The position numbers and the translations under genes are program-made. The notes under the pieces are model-generated. The model was not told the DNA's origin. It ran no database searches and saw only the letters and a list, made by a program, of their open reading frames with translations. From Spirochaetota bacterium (GTDB taxonomy: Bacteria; Spirochaetota; Brachyspiria; Brachyspirales; JACRPF01), in contig JACRPF010000005.1 of the NCBI GenBank assembly GCA_016214035.1, forward strand, positions 310,001 through 374,000: a DNA stretch of 64,000 bases. Reading direction: 5' to 3'. This document shows positions 34,124-43,432 of the stretch, piece after piece. Each line of letters begins with the position of its first letter. Position 1 is the stretch's first letter.

Positions 34124-35126
34124 AATAAAAATTCCTCAATACCGGTTTAAATCCCGCGTTCTCGATGACCGCGCGCAGAGCCGGTTCGTTCGTTGTATGC
34201 GACACGCCCGCGGCTCGAACCACGTTCTCCTCAAGCATGACGCTTCCCATGTCGTTCGCGCCGAAGTAGAGCGCTATCTGTCCGAGATTGAGTCCCTGCG
34301 TCACCCACGACGACTGTATGTTCGTGAAATTGTCGAGATACAGGCGCGCAAGCGCCACCATGCGCAGATATTCGTCGCCGCGGTGCATCGACGCCGCGCG
34401 CACATTTTTTCCCTCGCCTTCGTATGTCCATGCTATGAACGCCACAAATCCGTGCGTGCGGTCCTGCAGCGTACGGAGCCGCTCGAGGTGTTCGATGCGG
34501 TCGGCGATGGTCTCGCCGAAGTTGAACATCATGGTGGCCGACGACTTCATGCCGATGCCGTGCGCCGCTTCCATCACCGCTATCCATTCGTCCGCCGTGC
34601 ATTTGTTCGGCGATACGCGGCTGCGCACACTGTCCACCAGAATTTCGGCGCCGCCGCCGGGTATGCTGTTCATTCCCGCGGCTTTGAGTTCGGTAAGGAT
34701 TTCAGTAAACGATTTTTTCGCCATCAGGGCGAAATGGACGATCTCCGGCGGTGAAAACGCATGGATGTGCAGTGTAGGTATTTCGGCACGCAGTGACGCG
34801 ATCATGTCGACATAAAACGCAAACGGTTTGTCGTCGCGAAGTCCGCCCTGAAGCAGTATCTGGTCGGCGTTCGCACTGACAGCCTCACGCATCCGCCGCG
34901 TAAGCTCATCGTTCGTCAGCAGATAACCGTCTTGCTCTTTGTAAAAATAGCAGAACTCGCATCCGCACGTGCATTGATTCGTGTAATTGATGTTGCGGTC
35001 TATGTGATACGTTACGACTGACGGATCGGCGACACGTTCACGCCGGGCGTCGTCGGCGAGTCTCCCGAGTTCGAGCAGCGGCAGCCGGAACAGCCGGAGC
35101 GCTTCGTCGTTGGTGATGCGTGTCAT
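34110..35126 (-). CDS. mqnC: Cyclic dehypoxanthinyl futalosine synthase (radical SAM)
   Basis: 338 aa. The radical SAM cluster is in CTCGCEFC (CX3CX2C). MqnC-type motifs include HIDRNINYTNQC, LHIHAFSPPEI, NSIPGGGAEILVD and SPNKCTADEW. It cyclises dehypoxanthinyl futalosine in the futalosine route to menaquinone. The related MqnE lacks the SIPGGGAEIL context, so I favour MqnC. Other mqn genes are not in the window. It sits in a gatC-DUF4340-pgsA-mqnC-ubiE operon, nine bases after pgsA. Confidence 0.9.
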   Translation of the reverse strand: MTRITNDEALRLFRLPLLELGRLADDARRERVADPSVVTYHIDRNINYTNQCTCGCEFCYFYKEQDGYLLTNDELTRRMREAVSANADQILLQGGLRDDKPFAFYVDMIASLRAEIPTLHIHAFSPPEIVHFALMAKKSFTEILTELKAAGMNSIPGGGAEILVDSVRSRVSPNKCTADEWIAVMEAAHGIGMKSSATMMFNFGETIADRIEHLERLRTLQDRTHGFVAFIAWTYEGEGKNVRAASMHRGDEYLRMVALARLYLDNFTNIQSSWVTQGLNLGQIALYFGANDMGSVMLEENVVRAAGVSHTTNEPALRAVIENAGFKPVLRNFYYEKR

Positions 35127-35135
35127 TGGTCTCCG

Positions 35136-35780
35136 TTACGACTTGATAAGCCTGCCCCAGAGTTTGTACGATCCGGCAAGGTAGTCGATCCCGGAATAGA
35201 GCGTATATGCGGCGACAACCGCAAAGACCCAGAACATGATCGGCTGATACGGGATGGCGGTGCCGAACATGCGATCGAAATTCACAAACGGGTTGAACCG
35301 CATAAGATCGAGCGCGAGCACGGCGAAGGTCCCGACGGCCTGCACCCATGCCTTGATCTTACCGCTCATGCGCGCCGCGAGCGCCACGCCGGAAAGTCCG
35401 CTCAGGATGCGCAGCGTGCTCACGATTGAGTCACGGTAGAAGAATACGAGCAGTATCCACAGCGGAAAATAGCCTGTTGCCATGAACGTGGCGAATATGG
35501 TGAAGCGGTAGAAACTGTCGGCGAACGGGTCGAGGATTTTACCCATGTCGGAAACCTGTCCGAACTTCCGCGCGGCGTATCCGTCGAATGCGTCGGTGAG
35601 TTCGGCGATGATGATAAGCGCGATAGTGATGATGCGCGCATAGAAGAGCGGCATGCCGGCGCGATCGAGGAAAAACGTTGCCGCTATTACGGGGGCCAGC
35701 GCCATGCGCGAGAGGGTGATCATGTTGGCAATATTGATGCGCGGTTTTTTTGCCGCCGCTTTTTTAACCTTTTTTTTCAT
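35136..35780 (-). CDS. pgsA: CDP-diacylglycerol-glycerol-3-phosphate 3-phosphatidyltransferase
   Basis: 214 aa with about five transmembrane helices. The CDP-alcohol phosphotransferase motif is complete: DAFDGYAARKFGQVSDMGK, then ILDPFAD, i.e. D-x2-D-G-x2-A-R-x8-G-x3-D-x3-D. The basic Lys-rich N-terminus precedes NIANMITLSRM. It makes phosphatidylglycerol phosphate in the inner membrane. It overlaps the DUF4340 gene by four bases (ATGA). Confidence 0.9.
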   Translation of the reverse strand: MKKKVKKAAAKKPRINIANMITLSRMALAPVIAATFFLDRAGMPLFYARIITIALIIIAELTDAFDGYAARKFGQVSDMGKILDPFADSFYRFTIFATFMATGYFPLWILLVFFYRDSIVSTLRILSGLSGVALAARMSGKIKAWVQAVGTFAVLALDLMRFNPFVNFDRMFGTAIPYQPIMFWVFAVVAAYTLYSGIDYLAGSYKLWGRLIKS

Positions 35781-36706
35781 TTCGGTGTTCCCTCTGCATT
35801 CGTCGCGGTCTTCTCACGCTGATAGAACGATGCGGGACGTTTGAGCTCGCTGATGAACGACGCGTCGACCTCGTACATCACCGGGTCGCCGGTGCGTATT
35901 GCGTATGCTGTTTCGCCGCGTTTGGCGAACCGCACCTCGCGCGAGGTGGCATCCTCAAGCGCGACACGCATGGTGATGCCGTAGGCGAAGCCGTAAAATT
36001 CCGGCTTGGCGTCATCGGGCGCGAAGCCGGTGGCCTTGAGACGTTCGATGCGCTGAATGAAATCGACTATCTTTATCGTATCAGCGACCGGTACTCCGGC
36101 ACAGCTCCAGTTCGTCCGTGAGATGCGCTTGAAGGAAATGCCGTTGTCGATCGAAAGCGCAATCACATCCTGTGATACGATATCCATGAAATCCTTGTTG
36201 CGCAGATCCTTTACTGATTTTTTAAGCGCGTCGATGAAGATCGCCTCAACGGCGAAATATTCCTTCCCGTAACGGATGTAATAGCCTTCCTCGTCGAACG
36301 TCCGTTTGCCGACAACTATCGTATGCTGTTTTTTCCCTTCCCAGATGGAGAACTGCGCCGTCGGTTTGTCGAGGCCGTAGTCGCCGGCCGGGTTGGTGAT
36401 GATGGTGAGTATCGACAGTGTGTTGAAGTTTTTCACGTTCGCCGTCATTTCCATCATATCACCGGGATATTCGGCAGGTGCGATGATGCGCCAGCCGCCG
36501 TTGGTTTTCACCGCGGTAATGGCCGTGTTGTCGAACAAGAGATCGAACCGGGTGACCGTGTCCTCTTTGAGACGGAACACGAGCGTGCGGGGCTTTTTCT
36601 TGTCTTCGTATGCTTTTCTGACCGGCGGAATGATGATGGCCGCGGTTATCAGCAGCGCGAGCGTGCCGAGCAGTAACAACAGGCGTGTGCGGTAGGGGTT
36701 CTGCAT
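35777..36706 (-). CDS. DUF4340-like membrane-anchored protein
   Basis: About 309 aa. One N-terminal transmembrane helix (about 8-27) is followed by an all-beta exported domain with the DUF4340 pattern: FDLLFDNTAITAVKTNGGW, YGLDKPTAQFSIW, HTIVVGKRTFDEEGYYIR and VDASFISEL at the end. DUF4340 proteins often accompany ABC-2-type gliding/exopolysaccharide transporters, but none is here. The start at 36706 is set 22 bases after the gatC stop; the longer frame would overlap gatC. Ribosome site weak, so translation is probably coupled. Confidence 0.7.
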   Translation of the reverse strand: MQNPYRTRLLLLLGTLALLITAAIIIPPVRKAYEDKKKPRTLVFRLKEDTVTRFDLLFDNTAITAVKTNGGWRIIAPAEYPGDMMEMTANVKNFNTLSILTIITNPAGDYGLDKPTAQFSIWEGKKQHTIVVGKRTFDEEGYYIRYGKEYFAVEAIFIDALKKSVKDLRNKDFMDIVSQDVIALSIDNGISFKRISRTNWSCAGVPVADTIKIVDFIQRIERLKATGFAPDDAKPEFYGFAYGITMRVALEDATSREVRFAKRGETAYAIRTGDPVMYEVDASFISELKRPASFYQREKTATNAEGTPK

Positions 36707-36728
36707 GTGGTATCCAGTGTGCGGGATA

Positions 36729-37016
36729 TTATTCGATAACAGCGGGGACGGCGATATGCCCGTTGTCGCTTTCGGGCGCAAGTTTCATGATGACATCGAC
36801 GGGCAGCGACGGTGTTACGGTATCGGCCCGGGTGACGTCACTGATATCGACGGCGTGATAGGTGGGGGCGATGGCGTCAGTATCAAGTTCATTGATTTTT
36901 TCAACGAAGGCGACGATGTCCTTGATCTGCGCGCCGAGTTTCGCGCGTTCATCGTCGTCGAGTTTCAGCCGCGAAAGCTTCGCAACCGTTGCAATTGTCG
37001 CGTCGTTCAGTTCCAT
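36729..37016 (-). CDS. gatC: Aspartyl/glutamyl-tRNA amidotransferase subunit C
   Basis: 95 aa. It has the typical GatC layout: TIATVAKLSRLKLDDDERAK, a helix ending IVAFVEKINELDTD, then PTYHAV and TRADTVTPSLP. GatC stabilises the GatAB transamidase that makes Gln-tRNA or Asn-tRNA. gatA and gatB are not in the window, so the subunits are split on this chromosome. I chose ATG 37016 behind GGAGG; the ATG at 37070 has no site. First gene of the operon running to ubiE. Confidence 0.87.
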   Translation of the reverse strand: MELNDATIATVAKLSRLKLDDDERAKLGAQIKDIVAFVEKINELDTDAIAPTYHAVDISDVTRADTVTPSLPVDVIMKLAPESDNGHIAVPAVIE

Positions 37017-37211
37017 GCAGCGCATCCTCCGAATGAAGGGGATTATAGGAAGAAAGGCCTGTTTTGTCAACCGCGATGGTGTTCCATGTCAAGCCAAAGA
37101 CGGCATACGCTGTCCGTGAACGGCGGGCCTCTTTATTTTCAATTGCCGGATGACGATAATAAAAATGATAATCTTCTTTAATGAGTATTCGACTACGTTC
37201 TGGAGATACCA

Positions 37212-40200
37212 ATGCATATTCGCTCAAAAGTCATGCTGTTTAATGCTGCAACAATCTGTATTTTTGCATTGGTGATAATACTTGTCGTTGTCCTGTCGAT
37301 TCGTTCAAATGCCGAGAAGGATATATCCTCATTCGAAGGCGATGCGACCGCTGTGGTGCGGCAGAAGCTGCGAAACCATGTTACTTCGGCGTATACGATC
37401 ATCGACAGCGTGTATCGGAATTCCACGAACCGCGAGTATGTAGGCAGACAGTTCGGGAGCAGACTCAAGGCCGCCGTGGAAATCGCCGAAACATATGCCA
37501 ACGACAGCTCCCGAACGGCGAAAAACAGCGCGGATGCGAAGCGCATCGCGAAGGAGCAGATACGGAAGATACGCTATGACAGCGGGACCGGGTATGTCTG
37601 GATCAACGACACATCAGAGCCGTATCCGGTGATGATAATGCATCCTACCATACCGTCGCTTGAAGGAACAGCAATGTCCGACGCGAAGTACAACTGCGCG
37701 TTGGGCGTGAAAAAAAACCTGTTCGTCGCCTTCCGCGAGACGTGTGTGAAAGACGGCGAAGGATATGTGGATTATCTCTGGCCTAAGCCGCTTGGGGCAG
37801 GTCTGAGCGAGGATCGGCAGAAAATATCGTATGTGAAACTCTACAAGCAATGGGGCTGGATTATCGGCAGCGGCATCTATGTGGACGACGCTCTGCAGCA
37901 GTCGATGCAATCGGTGCTCGAAGAGCTTCGCGTGATGCGCTACGACAACGGCGTGGGTTACTTCTGGGTGAACAGCACCAACAGACCGTTCCCGACAATG
38001 ATAATGCATCCCACGCTTCCCGGACTTGAAGGCAAGGTGATGGACTCGCCGGAATACAACTGTGCGCTGGGTGTGAAGAAAAACCTGTTCGTCGCATTCG
38101 CTGAGGTGTGTGAAAAGAGCGGTGAGGGTTTTGTTGATTACCGCTGGCCCAAGCCGGTGAGCAACGGGCTTTCCGAGGCGAAACCCAAACTCTCGTTTGT
38201 CATGCTCCATAAACCCACGGGATATATCATCGGCAGCGGTGTCTATATCGACGATATCGACGCCGCTGTACAGGTGAAACGCAAAGATACGCGTTCGGAT
38301 ATGACGCGTATCGGTTCTCTCATCGCGCTGGTGACGCTGATAGTCGCCGGTATCGCGCTGGTCGTTGCGTATTTCATCGCCGGCGCCATTGTCAATCCGG
38401 TGGGACTCGCCGCATCGCGCCTCAAGAACATCGCCGCCGGAGAGAAAGACCTTACCCAGCGTATCGACGTGCACACGAAGGATGAAGCCGGTGAACTGGC
38501 GTCTTCATTTAATATGTTCATTGATAATCTCGGGCGGACATTCGCTGACATCAAGGAGCACGTATCCGCGTCAAAACTTTTAAGCGACAGTGTCTCCACG
38601 GATATGGTGACCGGGACCACCATTATCAATGATATGGCCGTTGCCGTGAAAAAGGCCGACGCGAGCATCAAGGACCAGTTCGGATTCGTCGAGAACTCCG
38701 CGGCGAACAACGATACGCTGAAACGGTCGGTCGGCGAGATCGTCGGCGCGGTGAACAATGTCATCGAACGCACCAATGCGCTCACGGTGATGATCAACGA
38801 TCAGGCCGCGAGCGTGGAGCAGATAGCGGCTTCCATTGAGGAAATGGCGAAAACCACGGAGAACATCACCGTGGTGAGCGGCAATGCGGATATCTCGGCG
38901 AAAAAGCTCCGTACAACATCGTCGGAAGGCCGGGCGATGATGGAAAAAACGCGCGCCAATATGAACGAGGTGCTGAAAGCGATAGGCGGCATCAACGATT
39001 TTGTCGCCGTCATCGGGAACATCGCGTCGCAGACAAATCTGCTTGCCATGAACGCTGCAATCGAGGCCGCACACGCGGGCGAACAGGGTAAGGGATTTGC
39101 CGTCGTCGCCGAAGAGATACGCAAACTTTCGGACGCATCGAACAAACAGGCGGATGATGCGAAACGCTCGCTTAAAAAGACGGCTGAGAGCGTAAAAAAT
39201 ACCGCCGCGGAACTCGCCGCTACCGCCGAACGTTTCGACACGGTGACCGGGGAAACCGATGCGGTGGCGTCGATTATCACGCAGATAAGGAATGCAACCG
39301 AGGAGGAGGCCGCGGGTATAGCGGAGATCGTCAAGGCGGTGACGCTTGTGGCGAACATAACCGGAAAGGTGAAGGACGATTATACCGCCATTGAAACGGG
39401 GCTTGCCGGCACGCAGCAGATACTCGGAGGATTGAACCGGGCCTCGGATGAGAACGACGCTTCAATAACGCGGTTGAAGGAACTGTCATCAGAAATAACC
39501 GCTACCATGGGACAGCTCGCGACGAATGCGGAAGAGCTCAATCAGTCCATGCAGATGCTGCTCGATAGAACGGTACAGTCCACCAACAGCGTCAATGCGG
39601 TGGATTCAATCGTCGTGCAGTATCGTATCGACGCATCGCAGACGTTTTCGGGTGACGCGACATCGAAGACTGCGCAGCAATCGACGGCTCAGGATACCGG
39701 TAACGATGTTCTCGTCAAAGGCGCCGCAGTGGCTTCGCTTCCGGCATATATTAAAAAGGAGCTGGGAGATGACGCGTTTGCGCGCTGGCTTGACGCACTC
39801 TCGTCGACGGCACGCGCGGTTTACCAGAACGAGATTCCGCACAAGAACTGGTATCCGATTGTTGATGCGTTCCTCGAGCCGACACGTATCATGTGCGACA
39901 TGTTTTTTGACGGCAAGCCGTCTGGCGCATGGCAGGTGGGCCGCATGTCGGCGGATATCGGACTTCACGGGATTTTTCGCACCTTTTTGAAATTCGGATC
40001 GGTGCATTTTATCCTCAAACTCGGCAGTATCATACTGCCGAGTTATTACCGGCCTTCGAAAATGGAATCGATAGTGAATTCCGATCATGAGGGAATCATC
40101 CGTATCCTGTCTTTAAACGGCATCAATGAATATATCGAGCAGCGTATCGCCGGATGGATGGAACGGGCGCTTGAGATATACGGATGTAAAACCCGCGAGA

Positions 40201-40268
40201 TAACCATTGTCTCGGCAATCTCCAAGGGCGATGCATGCAGTGAGTTCCGTGCCCGTTGGGATTTCTGA
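37212..40268 (+). CDS. Methyl-accepting chemotaxis protein with duplicated Cache domains and a C-terminal extra domain
   Basis: 1018 aa. Helix 1 (about 10-30) and helix 2 (about 375-400) flank a periplasmic region holding two near-copies of one Cache-type domain (about 110-235 and 235-355). A HAMP ([20 protein letters not shown]) and the cytoplasmic coiled coil follow, with the conserved signalling tip around [20 protein letters not shown] and [14 protein letters not shown]. Beyond the usual end, a ~180 aa globular domain (about 840-1018) ends in [13 protein letters not shown]; it resembles the V4R/DUF2378-type ligand-binding fold, by inference. It begins behind GGAGAT. No other chemotaxis genes are adjacent. 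Confidence 0.9.
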   Translation: MHIRSKVMLFNAATICIFALVIILVVVLSIRSNAEKDISSFEGDATAVVRQKLRNHVTSAYTIIDSVYRNSTNREYVGRQFGSRLKAAVEIAETYANDSSRTAKNSADAKRIAKEQIRKIRYDSGTGYVWINDTSEPYPVMIMHPTIPSLEGTAMSDAKYNCALGVKKNLFVAFRETCVKDGEGYVDYLWPKPLGAGLSEDRQKISYVKLYKQWGWIIGSGIYVDDALQQSMQSVLEELRVMRYDNGVGYFWVNSTNRPFPTMIMHPTLPGLEGKVMDSPEYNCALGVKKNLFVAFAEVCEKSGEGFVDYRWPKPVSNGLSEAKPKLSFVMLHKPTGYIIGSGVYIDDIDAAVQVKRKDTRSDMTRIGSLIALVTLIVAGIALVVAYFIAGAIVNPVGLAASRLKNIAAGEKDLTQRIDVHTKDEAGELASSFNMFIDNLGRTFADIKEHVSASKLLSDSVSTDMVTGTTIINDMAVAVKKADASIKDQFGFVENSAANNDTLKRSVGEIVGAVNNVIERTNALTVMINDQAASVEQIAASIEEMAKTTENITVVSGNADISAKKLRTTSSEGRAMMEKTRANMNEVLKAIGGINDFVAVIGNIASQTNLLAMNAAIEAAHAGEQGKGFAVVAEEIRKLSDASNKQADDAKRSLKKTAESVKNTAAELAATAERFDTVTGETDAVASIITQIRNATEEEAAGIAEIVKAVTLVANITGKVKDDYTAIETGLAGTQQILGGLNRASDENDASITRLKELSSEITATMGQLATNAEELNQSMQMLLDRTVQSTNSVNAVDSIVVQYRIDASQTFSGDATSKTAQQSTAQDTGNDVLVKGAAVASLPAYIKKELGDDAFARWLDALSSTARAVYQNEIPHKNWYPIVDAFLEPTRIMCDMFFDGKPSGAWQVGRMSADIGLHGIFRTFLKFGSVHFILKLGSIILPSYYRPSKMESIVNSDHEGIIRILSLNGINEYIEQRIAGWMERALEIYGCKTREITIVSAISKGDACSEFRARWDF

Positions 40269-40273
40269 TCAGC

Positions 40274-40711
40274 ATGGACCGCCGGCTCATCATACTGATC
40301 GCATTCACGGGCTATGTCGCCGTGGCGCTCTATCTTTTTGTCTTCAGCGAAAGCGGTGCGATCAATCATGCCCGCGTTAAAGCGCGCACCGCCGTCATGG
40401 AAGAGGAGATACAGCGTCTCACCGAGGACAACAGACGGCTTACGCGCGACATCGAGCGCCTCACGCATGATGCCGCATATATCCGTTCACTCGCCAAGGT
40501 GTACGGTTTCCGTGAGCATGCGAAGGAAAAAGTGGTGGTATTTCTTGAGGACAGGATCGTCAGCAACAAAGCCCTGATAGCCGGTGATGAACGTATGCTG
40601 AAAGCGGAAGGCCGTACGAGCTACTTTGTGCTGATAGTGTTTATCGTTCTGACCGTGATACTGTATGCGGTCATCCGTATCGCGCTTGCCGGACGGAAAA
40701 AACAGCCTTAA
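40274..40711 (+). CDS. FtsB/DivIC-like septum protein with a second C-terminal helix
   Basis: 145 aa. A transmembrane helix (about 5-24) is followed by a coiled coil EEEIQRLTEDNRRLTRDIER and a short AAYIRSLAKVYGFREH segment, as in FtsB/DivIC proteins that link FtsL and FtsQ at the divisome. Unlike FtsB it ends in a second strong transmembrane helix (YFVLIVFIVLTVILYAVI). It starts five bases after the chemoreceptor stop, so the ATG at 40274 is preferred over the TTG at 40256 inside that gene. Ribosome site poor. Function assigned only by architecture. Confidence 0.6.
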   Translation: MDRRLIILIAFTGYVAVALYLFVFSESGAINHARVKARTAVMEEEIQRLTEDNRRLTRDIERLTHDAAYIRSLAKVYGFREHAKEKVVVFLEDRIVSNKALIAGDERMLKAEGRTSYFVLIVFIVLTVILYAVIRIALAGRKKQP

Positions 40712-41340
40712 CGCTGCGCCATGCTTTCGCTGAGAACGGCAAGTATGCCGGTGTCTTCGTCGGTGTTCTTTATCTGCAGGAACGCCGCGTCAACGCGTTT
40801 GTCCTTATAGAGCGCCAGGGTGCGTATGGTTTCCATTTTCAGCCATCTGCCCGTTGTTTTCAGATTTACCAGAAGCGGAACGATGAGCGTATCGTCCCGA
40901 TAGACAGCCGCAATTTTTGTCGCCTCGATGAGCACGGGCCGCGCGACATCTGAAAGACCTTTGGTGATGACCGGAAGCGCCGCCGCTTTATCCGGACGGA
41001 AAACGCCGATGGCGTGCATGGCCATGGTGCGCACATTGAAGTCGGAATCGAATTCAGCGAGCCGCAATACGATGCGCGTGGCTTTATCAAAATAGGGCGT
41101 ATCATTCGATATGCTTTTTACGAACGACATGAGCGCGTAGACCGATTCCGCGCGTACTTCACGGTTTCCGTTCTCGGCCGACTCGAGCAGGCGGGCGATA
41201 TCCTCTCCCGACGGTTTCTTTTTGAGGTTTTCAACGACATCGGCGACATTGTTGAGTGTGCGGATATCGCGCGGTGTTGCGCAGGAGATGATTAGGAATG
41301 CGGACGTTGCGAGTATCGCGCCGGTAATTGTTTTCATCAT
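40708..41340 (-). CDS. HEAT-repeat lipoprotein
   Basis: About 210 aa. The signal peptide ends in the lipobox LIIS-C, so the mature protein starts with a lipidated Cys. The body consists of helical HEAT-like repeats (REVRAESVYALMSF, FNVRTMAMHAIGVF, PVLIEATKIAAVY, WLKMETIRTLALY), a scaffold for protein contacts. I set the start at ATG 41340 behind GAGGT. It overlaps the convergent FtsB-like gene by four bases. Partner unknown. Confidence 0.75.
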   Translation of the reverse strand: MMKTITGAILATSAFLIISCATPRDIRTLNNVADVVENLKKKPSGEDIARLLESAENGNREVRAESVYALMSFVKSISNDTPYFDKATRIVLRLAEFDSDFNVRTMAMHAIGVFRPDKAAALPVITKGLSDVARPVLIEATKIAAVYRDDTLIVPLLVNLKTTGRWLKMETIRTLALYKDKRVDAAFLQIKNTDEDTGILAVLSESMAQR

Positions 41341-41412
41341 ACGTGACCTCATGGACGGGAAGTATACTGCAAGTCGGCTATAAGTCAAACCTGCTGTGTT
41401 CGAATTGCCGTG

Positions 41413-43230
41413 TTACTTTGGGGCCGCCGGAGTCAGGACGGCGCGTATGCGGCGTACGCCGGCCGACGAGCTTTCTTCCTTCTGTATCTTGAAGCCGACG
41501 AGTTCACGCGTGTTCTTTACGTGCGGGCCGCCGCAGATTTCCTTGCTGAAATCGCCGATGGTGAACACCTTCACCCGTTCGCCGTATTTCGACTCGAAAA
41601 GGCCCGTTGCGTTGGCCGCTTTCGCCTCGTCGAATGACATTTCCTGCATGACGACATCAAGTCCGCGCGCTATCTGTTCGTTCACGATCTGTTCAACGCG
41701 CTTCACTTCGTCTTCCGACATCTTGGCGCCGTGCGTGAAATCGAACCGGAGGCGTTCAGCGGTGATATTGCTCCCTTTCTGGTTGGCGTGGTCGCCGAGC
41801 ACGATCTTAAGCGCCTTGTGCAGGAGATGCGTCGCCGTGTGCAGGCGCGTGGTCTCCTCCGAATGATCGATGAGGCCGCCCTTGAATTTCGCGTCGGCGC
41901 CCTGGCGGGAAAGCTCCTGATGTTTCTCATACGCCGTCTTGAATTCGGCGGTATCCACGGTAAGGCCGCGCTCTTTGGCCAGTTCCTCGGTCATCTCGAG
42001 CGGAAAGCCGTAGGTGTCATAGAGCTTGAACGCGTTCTTGCCCGAGATCACGGTGATGCGCTTGCCGGATTTCTGAAACGCTATCTCAAGTCCGTTCACC
42101 AGTTTCTCGAATTCTTTCAAACCCTGCGCGAGCGTATTCGAGAACCGTTCTTCTTCCTTATTCAATTCGTCAAGGATAAATGCCTTGTGTGCGAGAAGCT
42201 CGGGCCAGTCCATCTGCATGATATCGATGATGCATGACGCAATCACCTGACAGAACGGTTCATTGATGCCGAGCAGACGTCCGTGTCTCACCGAGCGGCG
42301 TATGTAGCGGCGGAGTATGTAGCCCGCATCGACATTCGACGGTGTGAGCCCGCGGTCGTCGCCGAGGATGAACGTCGCCGCGCGCAGATGGTCGGCGATG
42401 ACGCGGAACGATGTCTGTTTCGACGTGTCGCTGTATGACGCCCCCGAAAGACGCTCTATCTCGCGGATGATAGGCTGAAAAAGTTCGGTGTCATAAACTG
42501 ATTTTTTTCCCTGCAGGAGACACGCTACGCGCTCAACACCGAGGCCGGTGTCAACGTTTTTCTGCGCGAGCGGGGTGAATGTGCCGTCCGCGTTCTTGTT
42601 GTACTGCATGAACACGTCGTTCCATATCTCCATCCAGTTTTTCTTGTCATTGCCCGGATTGCTTGATTCGGGAGGATAACCGTCACCGAGCCAGTAGAAC
42701 ATCTCAGTGTCCGGACCGCACGGACCGGTAAGTCCCGCCGGCCCCCACCAGTTGTCGGATTTGGGAAGCGGCGCTATCTTGTGCTCAGGTATGCCGAGCG
42801 ACAGCCATACACGTTTCGCCTCGTCGTCAAAAGGCGCGTCCGCATCGCCGGCGAAAACGGTGACCGCGAGTTTTTTCGGGTCGATGCCGAGCCATTCCTT
42901 CGAGGTGAGGAATTCATGGCTGAAGCGTATGGCGTCTTCCTTGAAATAATCGCCGAGCGACCAGTTGCCGAGCATCTCGAAGAACGTCGTGTGTGAATTG
43001 TCTCCCACGTCGTCGATGTCCTGCGTGCGTATGCATTTCTGCACGTCGGCAAGCCGGTTTCCCATGGGATGTTTTTCTCCCATCAGATAGGGTACGAGCG
43101 GATGCATGCCGGCGGTGGTGAAAAGCACCGTGGGGTCGTTCTCCGGCAGAAGCGATGCGCTTTTGATTATCGCGTGGCCCTTGCTTTTGAAGAATGAAAG
43201 ATATGTGCTTTTGAGTTCTGACGCTGTCAT
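41413..43230 (-). CDS. alaS: Alanyl-tRNA synthetase, short form
   Basis: 605 aa. The class II catalytic core is seen in the N-terminal half (FKSKGHAIIKSASLLPENDP, FFEMLGNWSLGDYFKEDA, GPCGPDTEMFYW, GVERVACLLQ). The editing domain follows with the zinc motifs RLHTATHLLHKAL and CGGPHVKNT. The protein stops after SSSAGVRRIRAVL, so the C-terminal DHHA1/C-Ala domain of typical ~870 aa enzymes is absent. Short AlaRS forms are known in spirochaetes and some other lineages. The ATG at 43230 follows an AGGTTACCC-type weak site. Essential gene, single. Confidence 0.96.
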   Translation of the reverse strand: MTASELKSTYLSFFKSKGHAIIKSASLLPENDPTVLFTTAGMHPLVPYLMGEKHPMGNRLADVQKCIRTQDIDDVGDNSHTTFFEMLGNWSLGDYFKEDAIRFSHEFLTSKEWLGIDPKKLAVTVFAGDADAPFDDEAKRVWLSLGIPEHKIAPLPKSDNWWGPAGLTGPCGPDTEMFYWLGDGYPPESSNPGNDKKNWMEIWNDVFMQYNKNADGTFTPLAQKNVDTGLGVERVACLLQGKKSVYDTELFQPIIREIERLSGASYSDTSKQTSFRVIADHLRAATFILGDDRGLTPSNVDAGYILRRYIRRSVRHGRLLGINEPFCQVIASCIIDIMQMDWPELLAHKAFILDELNKEEERFSNTLAQGLKEFEKLVNGLEIAFQKSGKRITVISGKNAFKLYDTYGFPLEMTEELAKERGLTVDTAEFKTAYEKHQELSRQGADAKFKGGLIDHSEETTRLHTATHLLHKALKIVLGDHANQKGSNITAERLRFDFTHGAKMSEDEVKRVEQIVNEQIARGLDVVMQEMSFDEAKAANATGLFESKYGERVKVFTIGDFSKEICGGPHVKNTRELVGFKIQKEESSSAGVRRIRAVLTPAAPK

Positions 43231-43371
43231 GGGTAACCTTTTCGAATGTTGATTGTTGCAAATGCGGGATTACTATATCACAGAATGGCGGCGTATACAA
43301 TATGCGGTATGAAAATGCGTGAGCGTCTCCGGCGGGGCAGATTGCACATAGTTCAGCGGGAATATGCTGCC

Positions 43372-43400
43372 TTGACAGTTTCGTCGTAATTATCTATACT
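43372..43400 (+). promoter_or_regulatory. Consensus sigma70 promoter of the IclR-family gene
   Basis: TTGACA (43372-43377), 17 bases, TATACT (43395-43400). Expected transcription start about 43407, giving a ~26-base leader. Confidence 0.8.
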
Positions 43401-43406
43401 ATACCC

Positions 43407-43423
43407 ATAGAACGATGTTCTAT
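43407..43423 (+). promoter_or_regulatory. Palindromic operator over the transcription start
   Basis: ATAGAAC-GAT-GTTCTAT is a perfect seven-base inverted repeat placed at the predicted start of transcription; a further half-site (TAGAAC) follows at 43427-43432. The position suits autorepression by the IclR-family protein encoded next. Confidence 0.6.
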
Positions 43424-43432
43424 AGGTAGAAC

